Shown here piece by piece: positions 1 to 5,404 of a DNA stretch of 5,404 bases (positions are counted from its first letter, which is position 1; each line of letters opens with the position of its first letter). This DNA comes from Lachnospiraceae bacterium (lineage in GTDB: Bacteria; Bacillota_A; Clostridia; Lachnospirales; Lachnospiraceae): assembly GCA_017464045.1 (NCBI GenBank), contig JAFUEG010000389.1:1-5404 (forward strand), read 5' to 3'. A model generated the notes under the pieces. That model did no database searches and had not been told where the DNA came from. It was given only the letters and a program-made list of their open reading frames with translations. The translations under genes were made by a program, and so were the position numbers.

Positions 1-2580
1 CGAATTTCCGGTCTTTGTAACTTCTGCCTCCATAACTTCGTCATCTGCAAAGACACTGTTACCATTATCATCTACATAAAGCTTTACATCATATTTTGTA
101 GAGCCTGCAACCTCAAAAGCAAACTTAAGATCTTTGCTATCTAACCTTGTAGTCTTGTCATAGAAGTTGTATATAGTAGGTAATGAAGTAACCGTAAGCT
201 TAGGTCTTGTATTAGAGCCAATAATTAAGGAATTAACCTTCTTATTTTCATCTACTCTGATGGTACCATCTGATTTGGCATCGCCGCCTGTTGTAAATGT
301 CAAGTCATCCGAAGTATTATCAACCTTCCAGAGTACAGTATGCTTTCTACCATCTGTCTCTCCGGTTGTTGTAATATAATCTCCCTCATTACAGAACTTG
401 AGGAACTTATACATATTACAATCAGGGTCGATGGCATTTTGCAGATATCCTTTACCCGGAACATTCTCAGTACCCGCAATTATCTCATAAGCTAAAGACA
501 CATCATCTTCTATTATAACAGGCATCTTAGCCTTAACATAATCTTCAAGTTCTATAAGTCTGTCATAGGATATATCGTTACCGTTTAATAATGCAAATGT
601 ATCCTTGTATGAACCGTTTACCTTTACCTTTGGTACAGGTGTACCTGAACCTCTTGTACCTGATGAAAATGGTCCATCAGATATGATTGCAATATCACCA
701 TTATGAGAATACATAGTATATATAGGCAACTTGGCAATACCATTATCATTATATCCTAAATTACTTACGTTATTTCCGTTACCACCAACATTGGCTATAC
801 TCTGCCATTTACTTGTATCAGTCTTTAAAGCGGATTGGTTACCACCTATATATATGAGGTCATAAGTACCAAGTAATGGTTCCTTGCTGGCTGCAAGCTC
901 CTCAGTAGACATATGAACTACGTTTACCTGATTAACATCTATACCTACTGCATCTGCTATCTTAGCCTTGGTAAGCTCCCAATCATAATATTCTACAGTG
1001 ATATTGCCAGAAGCATCCGTAGGTAGTGTAGACTTATCTACATCATTAAGCACATTGGCAGGTATAGTATAATAATATCCTTTTGCATCTGCCGCTTTTC
1101 TATCTATCGGATAACAAGGCTGTATCTCAAGTACTGTGAACATATTTGACGAGCTGCTCTTACCACCTATGCCTCTGTAGGTAGAAGCATTTATTAATTC
1201 TGCTATAGCTCCTGCCGCTGCAGTATCGCCTGACATAATGACAGCGAACTGATTTGGCTCTGTAATCATAACATTGTTATATCTTGAAAGATTATCCTGT
1301 GTTGCAACCATATAGTAGAGCTCAAGATAATTTGTCTCCTGTGTATTGGTTGTAGTAGTTGTTGTAGTAGTTGAAGTAGTTGATGAACCAAGTCCTCCAT
1401 CATATACAATACTTACATTACCATACATAGCACCTGCAAACTTCGTATATATAGCTTCTGATATAGTTGAAGCTCCACCTACAGAAGAATCAATATATAT
1501 AAAATCATATTGTGCCAAATCAACATCATCAAGCTCTGTGAGCTTCTTCTGGTCTAACTGAATATAATCAGGTACAGCATACTTTAAGTTATATATATTG
1601 GACTTTATTTTTGTCCTATCATATAGTTTTGATGTACCCAAATCAAACTCAGCATCGCCTACCTTATAATTACCAGGTAATGTAGCAGTAACATCTGAAT
1701 CTGTACTAATTAACAACTCATTCATTTTACTACTTTCAGTACCATTTGTAACAACAAGAAATTTTGACATAGTCTTAGTCTTAGTAGAATCAGCTTTATC
1801 AACTAATGTAGCCCACTTGCCTTTGTTAGATTGTTTTGTACCATTTATGGCAAGGTATAAGGAACCATTCTTATGTGCCAGGAAATTATCTACATCTACA
1901 CCATCTTTCCATGCAAAGGTGTAATAATATGAACCTGATGAAAACACCTTTGATACAAGGTCATTAACTGAAGTTGGCTTTTCGGTATTATTACCGCTAT
2001 TAGAACCTGATGTAGCCTGGCTGTTAAATATAATCGGCTTATAATCACCTACAGCATAGGTATGCAGTATATCATAAAGCTTCTCTGCCAAATCATTCGG
2101 TGATTTGAATACAGTAGAATCCTGATTAATATATATCAAATCAGCATTTGAAATCTCTACAAGTAACTCCGTATCAGTATTTGATATTGATGACGCCTTA
2201 TATGCCTTAAAATCAATATTTTTAGGATCTATCTCTTTGTCGTCAGCATCACCCTTAGTTGTTCTGTTCTCATTAATTACAAGACCTGCAAATTTACCAC
2301 TTGAAATATATGTTCCTAATGCAGACGGACTACCTGAATATATCTCAATTATGTGATAATTCTTATCTACATCAGTCTCAGTTGAATTGGCATTCTGGAT
2401 AATATAATCTATGTTAGTCTTAGAACCAACATCAAGACTGTTTCCTGCTGCTACCAAATCCAGCTCATCACCGCTTAAATCCTCATCTGCCTTAGAAAAC
2501 GACAGGAAAGTTACGGCAACAGCCATAAAAAGCATAGCAACTAATGCAATTAAAGTTAATTTCTTATTTCTTTTCAACAA
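1..2580 (-). CDS. Large exported DUF5057-like protein with three similar alpha/beta modules (3' end outside window)
   Basis: The frame is open without a stop from TTG 2580 to the window edge, giving 860 residues with the C-terminus missing. Residues 1-31 form a Sec signal peptide: basic KRNKK, hydrophobic residues 8-26, and a likely cut after S-K-A31. Mature residues 75-190, 273-395 and 481-693 look like three related alpha/beta modules. Each has an opening strand (HIIEI, FLVV, FTVLEI), a DxIYI strand (around 147, 359 and 574), then a later hydrophobic strand (KPIIFN, VSIVYD, MPVIIEDD). The third, with LEIQP, YDLIYIGG and a later GNDIS-LEDYVKA-PVII, resembles DUF5057 as I remember it, possibly with a glutamine-amidotransferase-like fold. 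A poly-Thr linker lies at 401-411. Residues 785-860 are beta-rich with an EF-hand-like loop at 837-848. No catalytic residues are evident. It starts 19 bases after the PilW-like prepilin gene, so it may be a secreted adhesin or cargo of the pilus system. The function is unknown. Confidence 0.85.
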   Translation of the reverse strand, partial: MLKRNKKLTLIALVAMLFMAVAVTFLSFSKADEDLSGDELDLVAAGNSLDVGSKTNIDYIIQNANSTETDVDKNYHIIEIYSGSPSALGTYISSGKFAGLVINENRTTKGDADDKEIDPKNIDFKAYKASSISNTDTELLVEISNADLIYINQDSTVFKSPNDLAEKLYDILHTYAVGDYKPIIFNSQATSGSNSGNNTEKPTSVNDLVSKVFSSGSYYYTFAWKDGVDVDNFLAHKNGSLYLAINGTKQSNKGKWATLVDKADSTKTKTMSKFLVVTNGTESSKMNELLISTDSDVTATLPGNYKVGDAEFDLGTSKLYDRTKIKSNIYNLKYAVPDYIQLDQKKLTELDDVDLAQYDFIYIDSSVGGASTISEAIYTKFAGAMYGNVSIVYDGGLGSSTTSTTTTTTTTNTQETNYLELYYMVATQDNLSRYNNVMITEPNQFAVIMSGDTAAAGAIAELINASTYRGIGGKSSSSNMFTVLEIQPCYPIDRKAADAKGYYYTIPANVLNDVDKSTLPTDASGNITVEYYDWELTKAKIADAVGIDVNQVNVVHMSTEELAASKEPLLGTYDLIYIGGNQSALKTDTSKWQSIANVGGNGNNVSNLGYNDNGIAKLPIYTMYSHNGDIAIISDGPFSSGTRGSGTPVPKVKVNGSYKDTFALLNGNDISYDRLIELEDYVKAKMPVIIEDDVSLAYEIIAGTENVPGKGYLQNAIDPDCNMYKFLKFCNEGDYITTTGETDGRKHTVLWKVDNTSDDLTFTTGGDAKSDGTIRVDENKKVNSLIIGSNTRPKLTVTSLPTIYNFYDKTTRLDSKDLKFAFEVAGSTKYDVKLYVDDNGNSVFADDEVMEAEVTKTGNS
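37..72 (-). other. EF-hand-like calcium loop in the large exported protein (residues 837-848)
   Basis: The encoded DDNGNSVFADDE has Asp at loop position 1, Asn at 3 and 5, and Glu at 12, preceded by the strand VKLYV. Gly at position 6 is replaced by Ser and position 8 is Phe, so it is less canonical than the loop in the GspH-like prepilin. I recall similar D-x-N-x-D/N loops in DUF5057-type proteins. Calcium binding is inferred. Confidence 0.45.
1348..1380 (-). repeat. Poly-threonine linker tract (ACT/ACA repeat)
   Basis: Eleven codons encode Thr-Thr-Ser followed by eight Thr (residues 401-411 of the large exported protein), using a mix of ACT, ACA and one ACC. Such Thr-rich stretches usually join domains in surface proteins and can be O-glycosylated. 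The mixed codons argue against a simple slippage tract. Confidence 0.75.
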
Positions 2581-2584
2581 TTTG

Positions 2585-2595
2585 CCTTACCTCAC
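2585..2595 (-). promoter_or_regulatory. Shine-Dalgarno region for the TTG-started large exported protein
   Basis: GTGAGG (2595-2590) lies 9 bases before TTG 2580, and AAGG (2588-2585) lies 7 bases before a second TTG at 2577. Either TTG could be used and they differ by one residue. A TAA at 2589-2587 blocks any earlier in-frame start. The first in-frame ATG (2535) would remove the basic n-region of the signal peptide, so a TTG start is preferred. Confidence 0.7.
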
Positions 2596-2599
2596 TTTC

Positions 2600-3529
2600 T
2601 TATTTATTCTCTAAAACATTTGAGTTTCTTATCTTGACTAAGCCATCTGTGTCATAAGTAAAGTCTTTGTCGTTAAAATGGAATTCTAATCCTATAGCTC
2701 CATTTTTAACATCTACTGTAACTATACATCCCTCTATCTCCTGTCCAATGGAGCTTTTCAGGCATTTTACCGAATCACAATACAAGCCGTATCGTTTACT
2801 ATCTGCAATAGACCAATTAATGGTATAATTCTTACCTGTGCTGAACGCATACTCTTTTTCACAATATAAATCCGAACCTGAAAACGTATATGTGTACCGC
2901 AATGTATCGTTTGTATCGTATACCTTATTGCCTGAAGCATCTGTATAGTACTCTCTTACTGTCGATGTAATCTTATTACCTGAGGCATCTACAGTCTCTT
3001 TATCATACTCCGTATAATTCTTGATAGTGACATCTTTACCTGTAAGCCAATTCCTCTTAATCAGTAAATCACCGGTATCAAGGTCATCCGGCTCAAACGG
3101 TACTGATACATCAATTATAAGCTTCTTTACAAATATTTTGGTATTCGGTGTAATCTCCGAAAAAAGTTTGACATTTGCATGTCCTGCCGCTACATATTCA
3201 GCTTTTATTTCATCATTTGCAACATAGTAAGCTTCTGTGAAGCTTCCCGGCACAGTATCATTTAAACCATACTCTTTGAAATCCACATCAGCTGAAGCCT
3301 CGTAGCCGCATATTACTATTCTTTCAGCCTGCATCATAGAGTCTGAAATCTGGTCATATGTTGTCTGCGCCGTATTTTGCACCGCTATATTCGCCTTTGA
3401 TTTTCTGAAGTTTAATATACTACTTCCCATCAAGGCACTGACCGCAGCCATAACAAATGCCAGCATCGCTATTGCAATAACCAGTTCAATAAGGGTGAAA
3501 CCGTTATTGCTTTTTAATTTTTCTTTCAA
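2600..3529 (-). CDS. PilW/GspJ/ComGF-like minor prepilin
   Basis: This 309-residue prepilin starts at TTG 3529, forced by an in-frame TGA two codons upstream and a strong ribosome-binding site. The leader MKEKLKSNNG is followed by FTLIE, so processing is expected after Gly10, with Glu15 as the +5 residue; residues 16-37 are the hydrophobic helix. A helix with SKANIAVQNTAQTTYDQI and MMQAER follows, the pattern I associate with PilW, GspJ and ComGF minor pilins. The beta-rich C-terminal domain ends YDTDGLVKIRN, also common in that group. At about 300 residues it is larger than a typical GspJ (around 200), which fits monoderm PilW-like proteins. Five Cys (74, 223, 251, 256, 268) could form disulfides. 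A short DASGNK duplication lies at residues 181-202. It begins 17 bases after the GspH-like gene stops and would act with it in a minor-pilin complex in the membrane or pilus tip. The prepilin class is certain; the subfamily is inferred. Confidence 0.88.
   Translation of the reverse strand: MKEKLKSNNGFTLIELVIAIAMLAFVMAAVSALMGSSILNFRKSKANIAVQNTAQTTYDQISDSMMQAERIVICGYEASADVDFKEYGLNDTVPGSFTEAYYVANDEIKAEYVAAGHANVKLFSEITPNTKIFVKKLIIDVSVPFEPDDLDTGDLLIKRNWLTGKDVTIKNYTEYDKETVDASGNKITSTVREYYTDASGNKVYDTNDTLRYTYTFSGSDLYCEKEYAFSTGKNYTINWSIADSKRYGLYCDSVKCLKSSIGQEIEGCIVTVDVKNGAIGLEFHFNDKDFTYDTDGLVKIRNSNVLENK
2924..2989 (-). repeat. Short in-frame duplication encoding DASGNK twice
   Basis: Two 18-base copies (2972-2989 and 2924-2941, start to start 48 bases or 16 codons) encode DASGNK at residues 181-186 and 197-202 of the PilW-like prepilin. 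They differ only at two third-codon positions. They probably form successive beta-turns. TDASGN also occurs once in the neighbouring large protein (residues 521-526). Confidence 0.6.
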
Positions 3530-3538
3530 ACGTCATCA

Positions 3539-3544
3539 CTCCTT
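3539..3544 (-). promoter_or_regulatory. Shine-Dalgarno site deciding a TTG start for the second prepilin
   Basis: AAGGAG (continuing as TGAT, close to the full anti-SD complement) lies 9 bases before TTG 3529 and just after the upstream TAG. An ATG at 3536 is only 2 bases from AAGGAG, is in a different frame, and meets a stop after ten codons. In the prepilin frame a TGA at 3535-3533 lies just upstream, so TTG 3529 is the only start that keeps the leader peptide. Confidence 0.78.
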
Positions 3545-3546
3545 AT

Positions 3547-4161
3547 CTAATCTACATGGTAGCTGCCATTAGGGTTTACTCTTATAGTTGCCACTGTGCT
3601 TCCATCTTTCTTTATAAAATCATATATCCCAACACCGGATATGCACTCACCTTTCTTGTTGAATGCTACAACGACCTCATCTGTACCTTTTATCTCAGTT
3701 TTATTACCATTCTTGTCTGTATATGTAACATCAACATATGCAGAAAGGCAAACACCCTTTCCATTTCCTACATTTACTGATTGTATATATGGATGAGTAT
3801 CAAACATTTCTACTCTGACAAACTGTAGAGCATTAGGCACCCTTACCATTACACATTTTTGCAGATACAGTTTATTATCTGCCCCCTCATAAATTCTCAA
3901 ACCGGGAAAATAATTTTCCTTCTCATAATCATCGATAGTACCATTCACATCAAGATCCACACTTTTATTCTTTGCGTCACTTGAAGCCATCGCAAGCTCA
4001 GTCTCAAATGAGCTGGCAGCTTCTTTTGCCTTGGCTGAATGCATTACGGAAAGGGTAATAAATGAAGCGCCTGTCATAATGACTATAATTGCTAAAACAA
4101 TAATCAACTCTGTTAAAGAAAAACCTGCATTATTTTTTAATAGCTCTTTTATCTTCTTCAT
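3547..4161 (-). CDS. GspH/FimT-like minor prepilin (type IV pilin-like) with an EF-hand-like loop
   Basis: This is a 204-residue prepilin starting at ATG 4161; an in-frame GTG three codons upstream is rejected because it lies within the ribosome-binding site. The short basic leader (MKKIKELLKNNAG) is followed by FSLTE, so prepilin peptidase should cut after Gly13 and methylate Phe14; Glu18 is the conserved +5 residue. Residues 19-37 form the hydrophobic N-terminal helix. The rest is a beta-rich globular domain ending in VVVAFNKKGE and TIRVNPNGSYHVD, which resembles the C-terminal hairpins of GspH/FimT minor pilins. A calcium-loop motif at residues 69-80 follows the long helix (see separate entry). 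Three Cys are present (103, 138, 173). It should be a low-abundance subunit held in the membrane and built into the tip of a pilus or pseudopilus. It sits between a PilX-like gene and a second minor prepilin. The prepilin assignment is very sure; the GspH subfamily is moderately sure. Confidence 0.9.
   Translation of the reverse strand: MKKIKELLKNNAGFSLTELIIVLAIIVIMTGASFITLSVMHSAKAKEAASSFETELAMASSDAKNKSVDLDVNGTIDDYEKENYFPGLRIYEGADNKLYLQKCVMVRVPNALQFVRVEMFDTHPYIQSVNVGNGKGVCLSAYVDVTYTDKNGNKTEIKGTDEVVVAFNKKGECISGVGIYDFIKKDGSTVATIRVNPNGSYHVD
3922..3957 (-). other. EF-hand-like calcium-binding loop in the GspH-like prepilin (residues 69-80)
   Basis: The encoded residues DLDVNGTIDDYE match the 12-residue EF-hand consensus: Asp at positions 1 and 3, Asn at 5, Gly at 6, Ile at 8, Asp at 9 and Glu at 12. 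The loop follows the N-terminal pilin helix directly. That the protein binds Ca2+ is inference from the motif; no second EF-hand is seen in the same protein. Confidence 0.6.
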
Positions 4162-4164
4162 AGG

Positions 4165-4174
4165 CTCCACCTCT
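4165..4174 (-). promoter_or_regulatory. Shine-Dalgarno site of the GspH-like prepilin gene, overlapping the upstream stop codon
   Basis: On the minus strand the sequence AGAGGTGGAG lies 3 to 12 bases before the ATG at 4161. It overlaps the TAG stop (4175-4173) of the upstream gene, which suggests translational coupling. The site decides the start: an in-frame GTG at 4170 lies inside the ribosome-binding site itself and so is unlikely to be used. Confidence 0.75.
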
Positions 4175-5404
4175 ATTCCACATTCTTCATCCAGTTAGAG
4201 ATTTTACATACATCAGAATAATCTATGGTATCTATAGTTTTAACATCAGTATCTTCAACTGCCTTTTCTCCAAGGACAGAATCCTCATAACCCTTGAATA
4301 AGCTCAGAAGATATTTACAATCATCACTGCCTGACAACTGACATTCTCTTAAGATTGTTCTACAAATCTCTGCACTTGCGGTCATAGTCTGAAGACTACC
4401 ATTTATATATATCTTACCACCTGCTATAATAAGTCCCTGGAAAGAGGTTACATTATTACCAAAGGTTACATCACCCTTAGTTATAATAATACCGCTTATC
4501 TCATCACTTTCATCAAGTGTTATATCATCCCATGATACAATAACCGTATAGCCTGATGAAAGAGTAATCTTTTTATCCTTAAAAGCATCCGTCTCAGGAA
4601 TCTTATCAAAATTCATAAACTTATTTATAGGTGTGATATATGAGCCATAATTCTCAGCCACCATATTCTTGATATAAACCTTCTCAGGGTCAGTATCAGC
4701 CAACACACTATGTCCTAAGTTCCACTTAATAAATGCATATTCCAAATCCAGATTATCTGAGAAGTCCGTAGCTACAGTACCGGCTCCACCATACGTAGAT
4801 GAACTGAAGAGATTGTTCAGATTAATGCCGTCCACAACAACATCAAACTGAGTTCCCGCTTTACTGGTTATAGCACCTGTCGAATATATCTGAGGATTCT
4901 TCGTAGAATCCGGAAGAATAATATTTCCCGCCTCAAAGTCCTCATAATCTCTTATATCCGTCAAATACTCTGCTATAGTACTGTTAGGATTATTTAATTC
5001 AGCTACATAATCCCTGATAAATGATGCCGCATAATCCTCTGCTGTAGGGAATTCTGCTACAAATGCATCTTCATCGATATAACTTGCACCTATTATATTA
5101 GATCTTTTAATCTGATTATATGCTCTTTCCAAATCATAGTAATAATATTTCTTACCTGATACTTCCTGTATTATAACAGGTATAGCGTACTTCCTCATAG
5201 CATCTGCCGGAGTAGGGTCAGAAGGATATGTTGCTCTTGAGAAGTCATAAAATCTGTTTGCAGGGAAGTATTTCTCGAATAAAGCACTTCCTCTGAGTGC
5301 AGGATGTAAATCCGCAAAGTAGATATACTGACCATCACCATCAGTTAAGGTCTTTGTAAAGTTATCTACACCATATGTTGTATCAGGTATACCTACAGAC
5401 TGAA
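4173..5404 (-). CDS. PilX-like pilus-assembly/surface protein, C-terminal part (5' end outside window)
   Basis: The reading frame is open from the window edge (first whole codon at 5402) to TAG at 4175-4173, giving 409 visible residues. The ATG at 5198 is only an internal Met, because the frame continues upstream through typical coding sequence. The N-terminus, where a membrane anchor or prepilin signal would lie, is missing. Near visible residues 303-336 there is a run of short beta-strands with the pattern SGIII-KGDV-FQGLIIAGGKIYING. I recall this pattern near the C-terminus of PilX-type pilus-assembly proteins of Firmicutes, where it looks like a small beta-solenoid, somewhat bactofilin-like. 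The protein ends in a short tail with an NW pair (residues 403-404), also as I recall for that group. Four Cys (347, 354, 362, 399) follow the strands and could form disulfides. The gene lies 11 bases upstream of a minor prepilin gene, which supports a pilus or pseudopilus role. Substrate and exact function are unknown; a generic surface protein is the alternative. Confidence 0.72.
   Translation of the reverse strand, partial: QSVGIPDTTYGVDNFTKTLTDGDGQYIYFADLHPALRGSALFEKYFPANRFYDFSRATYPSDPTPADAMRKYAIPVIIQEVSGKKYYYYDLERAYNQIKRSNIIGASYIDEDAFVAEFPTAEDYAASFIRDYVAELNNPNSTIAEYLTDIRDYEDFEAGNIILPDSTKNPQIYSTGAITSKAGTQFDVVVDGINLNNLFSSSTYGGAGTVATDFSDNLDLEYAFIKWNLGHSVLADTDPEKVYIKNMVAENYGSYITPINKFMNFDKIPETDAFKDKKITLSSGYTVIVSWDDITLDESDEISGIIITKGDVTFGNNVTSFQGLIIAGGKIYINGSLQTMTASAEICRTILRECQLSGSDDCKYLLSLFKGYEDSVLGEKAVEDTDVKTIDTIDYSDVCKISNWMKNVE

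Noticed and set aside
167..379. Short plus-strand open reading frame
   Set aside because: It lies wholly antisense to the well-supported large exported protein and has no recognisable features.
1346..1561. Plus-strand reading frame beginning with a run of Val
   Set aside because: It is the complement of the poly-Thr tract of the large minus-strand gene, and has no family resemblance.
1441..1620. TATATA-rich stretches that resemble promoter -10 boxes
   Set aside because: They are runs of Ile (ATA) and Tyr (TAT) codons within the coding sequence of the large protein, with no -35 partner or intergenic space.
2581..2599. Possible terminator or promoter in the gap before the large gene
   Set aside because: The gap is only 19 bases, is filled by the ribosome-binding region, and shows no hairpin or T-run.
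2411..2614. Plus-strand frame of 67 codons spanning the gene junction
   Set aside because: It is antisense to the signal peptide region and the end of the PilW-like gene; its hydrophobic-looking tail is a mirror of coding sequence.
3021..3227. Short plus-strand open reading frame
   Set aside because: It lies antisense within the PilW-like prepilin, with no feature that supports it as a gene.
3556..3796. Two overlapping plus-strand frames
   Set aside because: Both are antisense to the GspH-like prepilin, overlap each other in different frames, and have no recognisable features.
4168..4170. GTG as the start of the GspH-like prepilin
   Set aside because: It lies inside the purine-rich ribosome-binding sequence, while ATG 4161 has workable spacing and gives a normal prepilin leader.
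5196..5198. ATG as the start of the PilX-like gene
   Set aside because: The frame stays open upstream to the window edge with typical protein sequence, no ribosome-binding site precedes this ATG, and no signal sequence follows it. It is an internal Met of a gene truncated by the window.

Overview
The window is an AT-rich, gene-dense stretch from what looks like a low-GC Gram-positive anaerobe. Class Clostridia is likely and Lachnospiraceae is the best guess. The reasons are heavy use of ATA (Ile) and AGA codons, strong Shine-Dalgarno sites, TTG start codons, and similarity of the encoded proteins to families I recall from gut and rumen Clostridia. The genus cannot be fixed from this sequence alone. 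No RNA genes, insertion sequences, CRISPR arrays, promoters or terminators are visible.

All real genes lie on the minus strand, so the window reads from high to low coordinates. They are packed like one operon, with untranslated gaps of only 11, 17 and 19 bases. In transcription order they are: (1) the C-terminal 409 residues of a PilX-like pilus-assembly or surface protein (from beyond 5404 to 4173); (2) a GspH/FimT-like minor prepilin of 204 residues (4161-3547); (3) a PilW/GspJ/ComGF-like minor prepilin of 309 residues starting at TTG (3529-2600); (4) the first 860 residues of a very large exported protein, also starting at TTG (2580 to beyond position 1), which resembles the DUF5057 family in its later part. 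Both ends of the window cut through genes.

Together the genes look like the minor-pilin (tip or priming) part of a type IV pilus or type II-secretion-like pseudopilus of a monoderm, plus a large secreted partner. Genes 2 and 3 carry textbook prepilin-peptidase sites (G|F with Glu at +5). Gene 4 carries an ordinary Sec signal peptide instead, so it would be exported rather than built in as a pilin. A reasonable inference is that gene 4 is an adhesin or tip cargo displayed by, or co-expressed with, the pilus. The assembly ATPase, the platform protein and the prepilin peptidase are not in the window.

The most interesting points are a near-perfect EF-hand calcium loop inside the GspH-like minor pilin, a second EF-hand-like loop in the large exported protein, and three similar alpha/beta modules spaced about 210 residues apart in that protein, separated in part by a poly-threonine linker.
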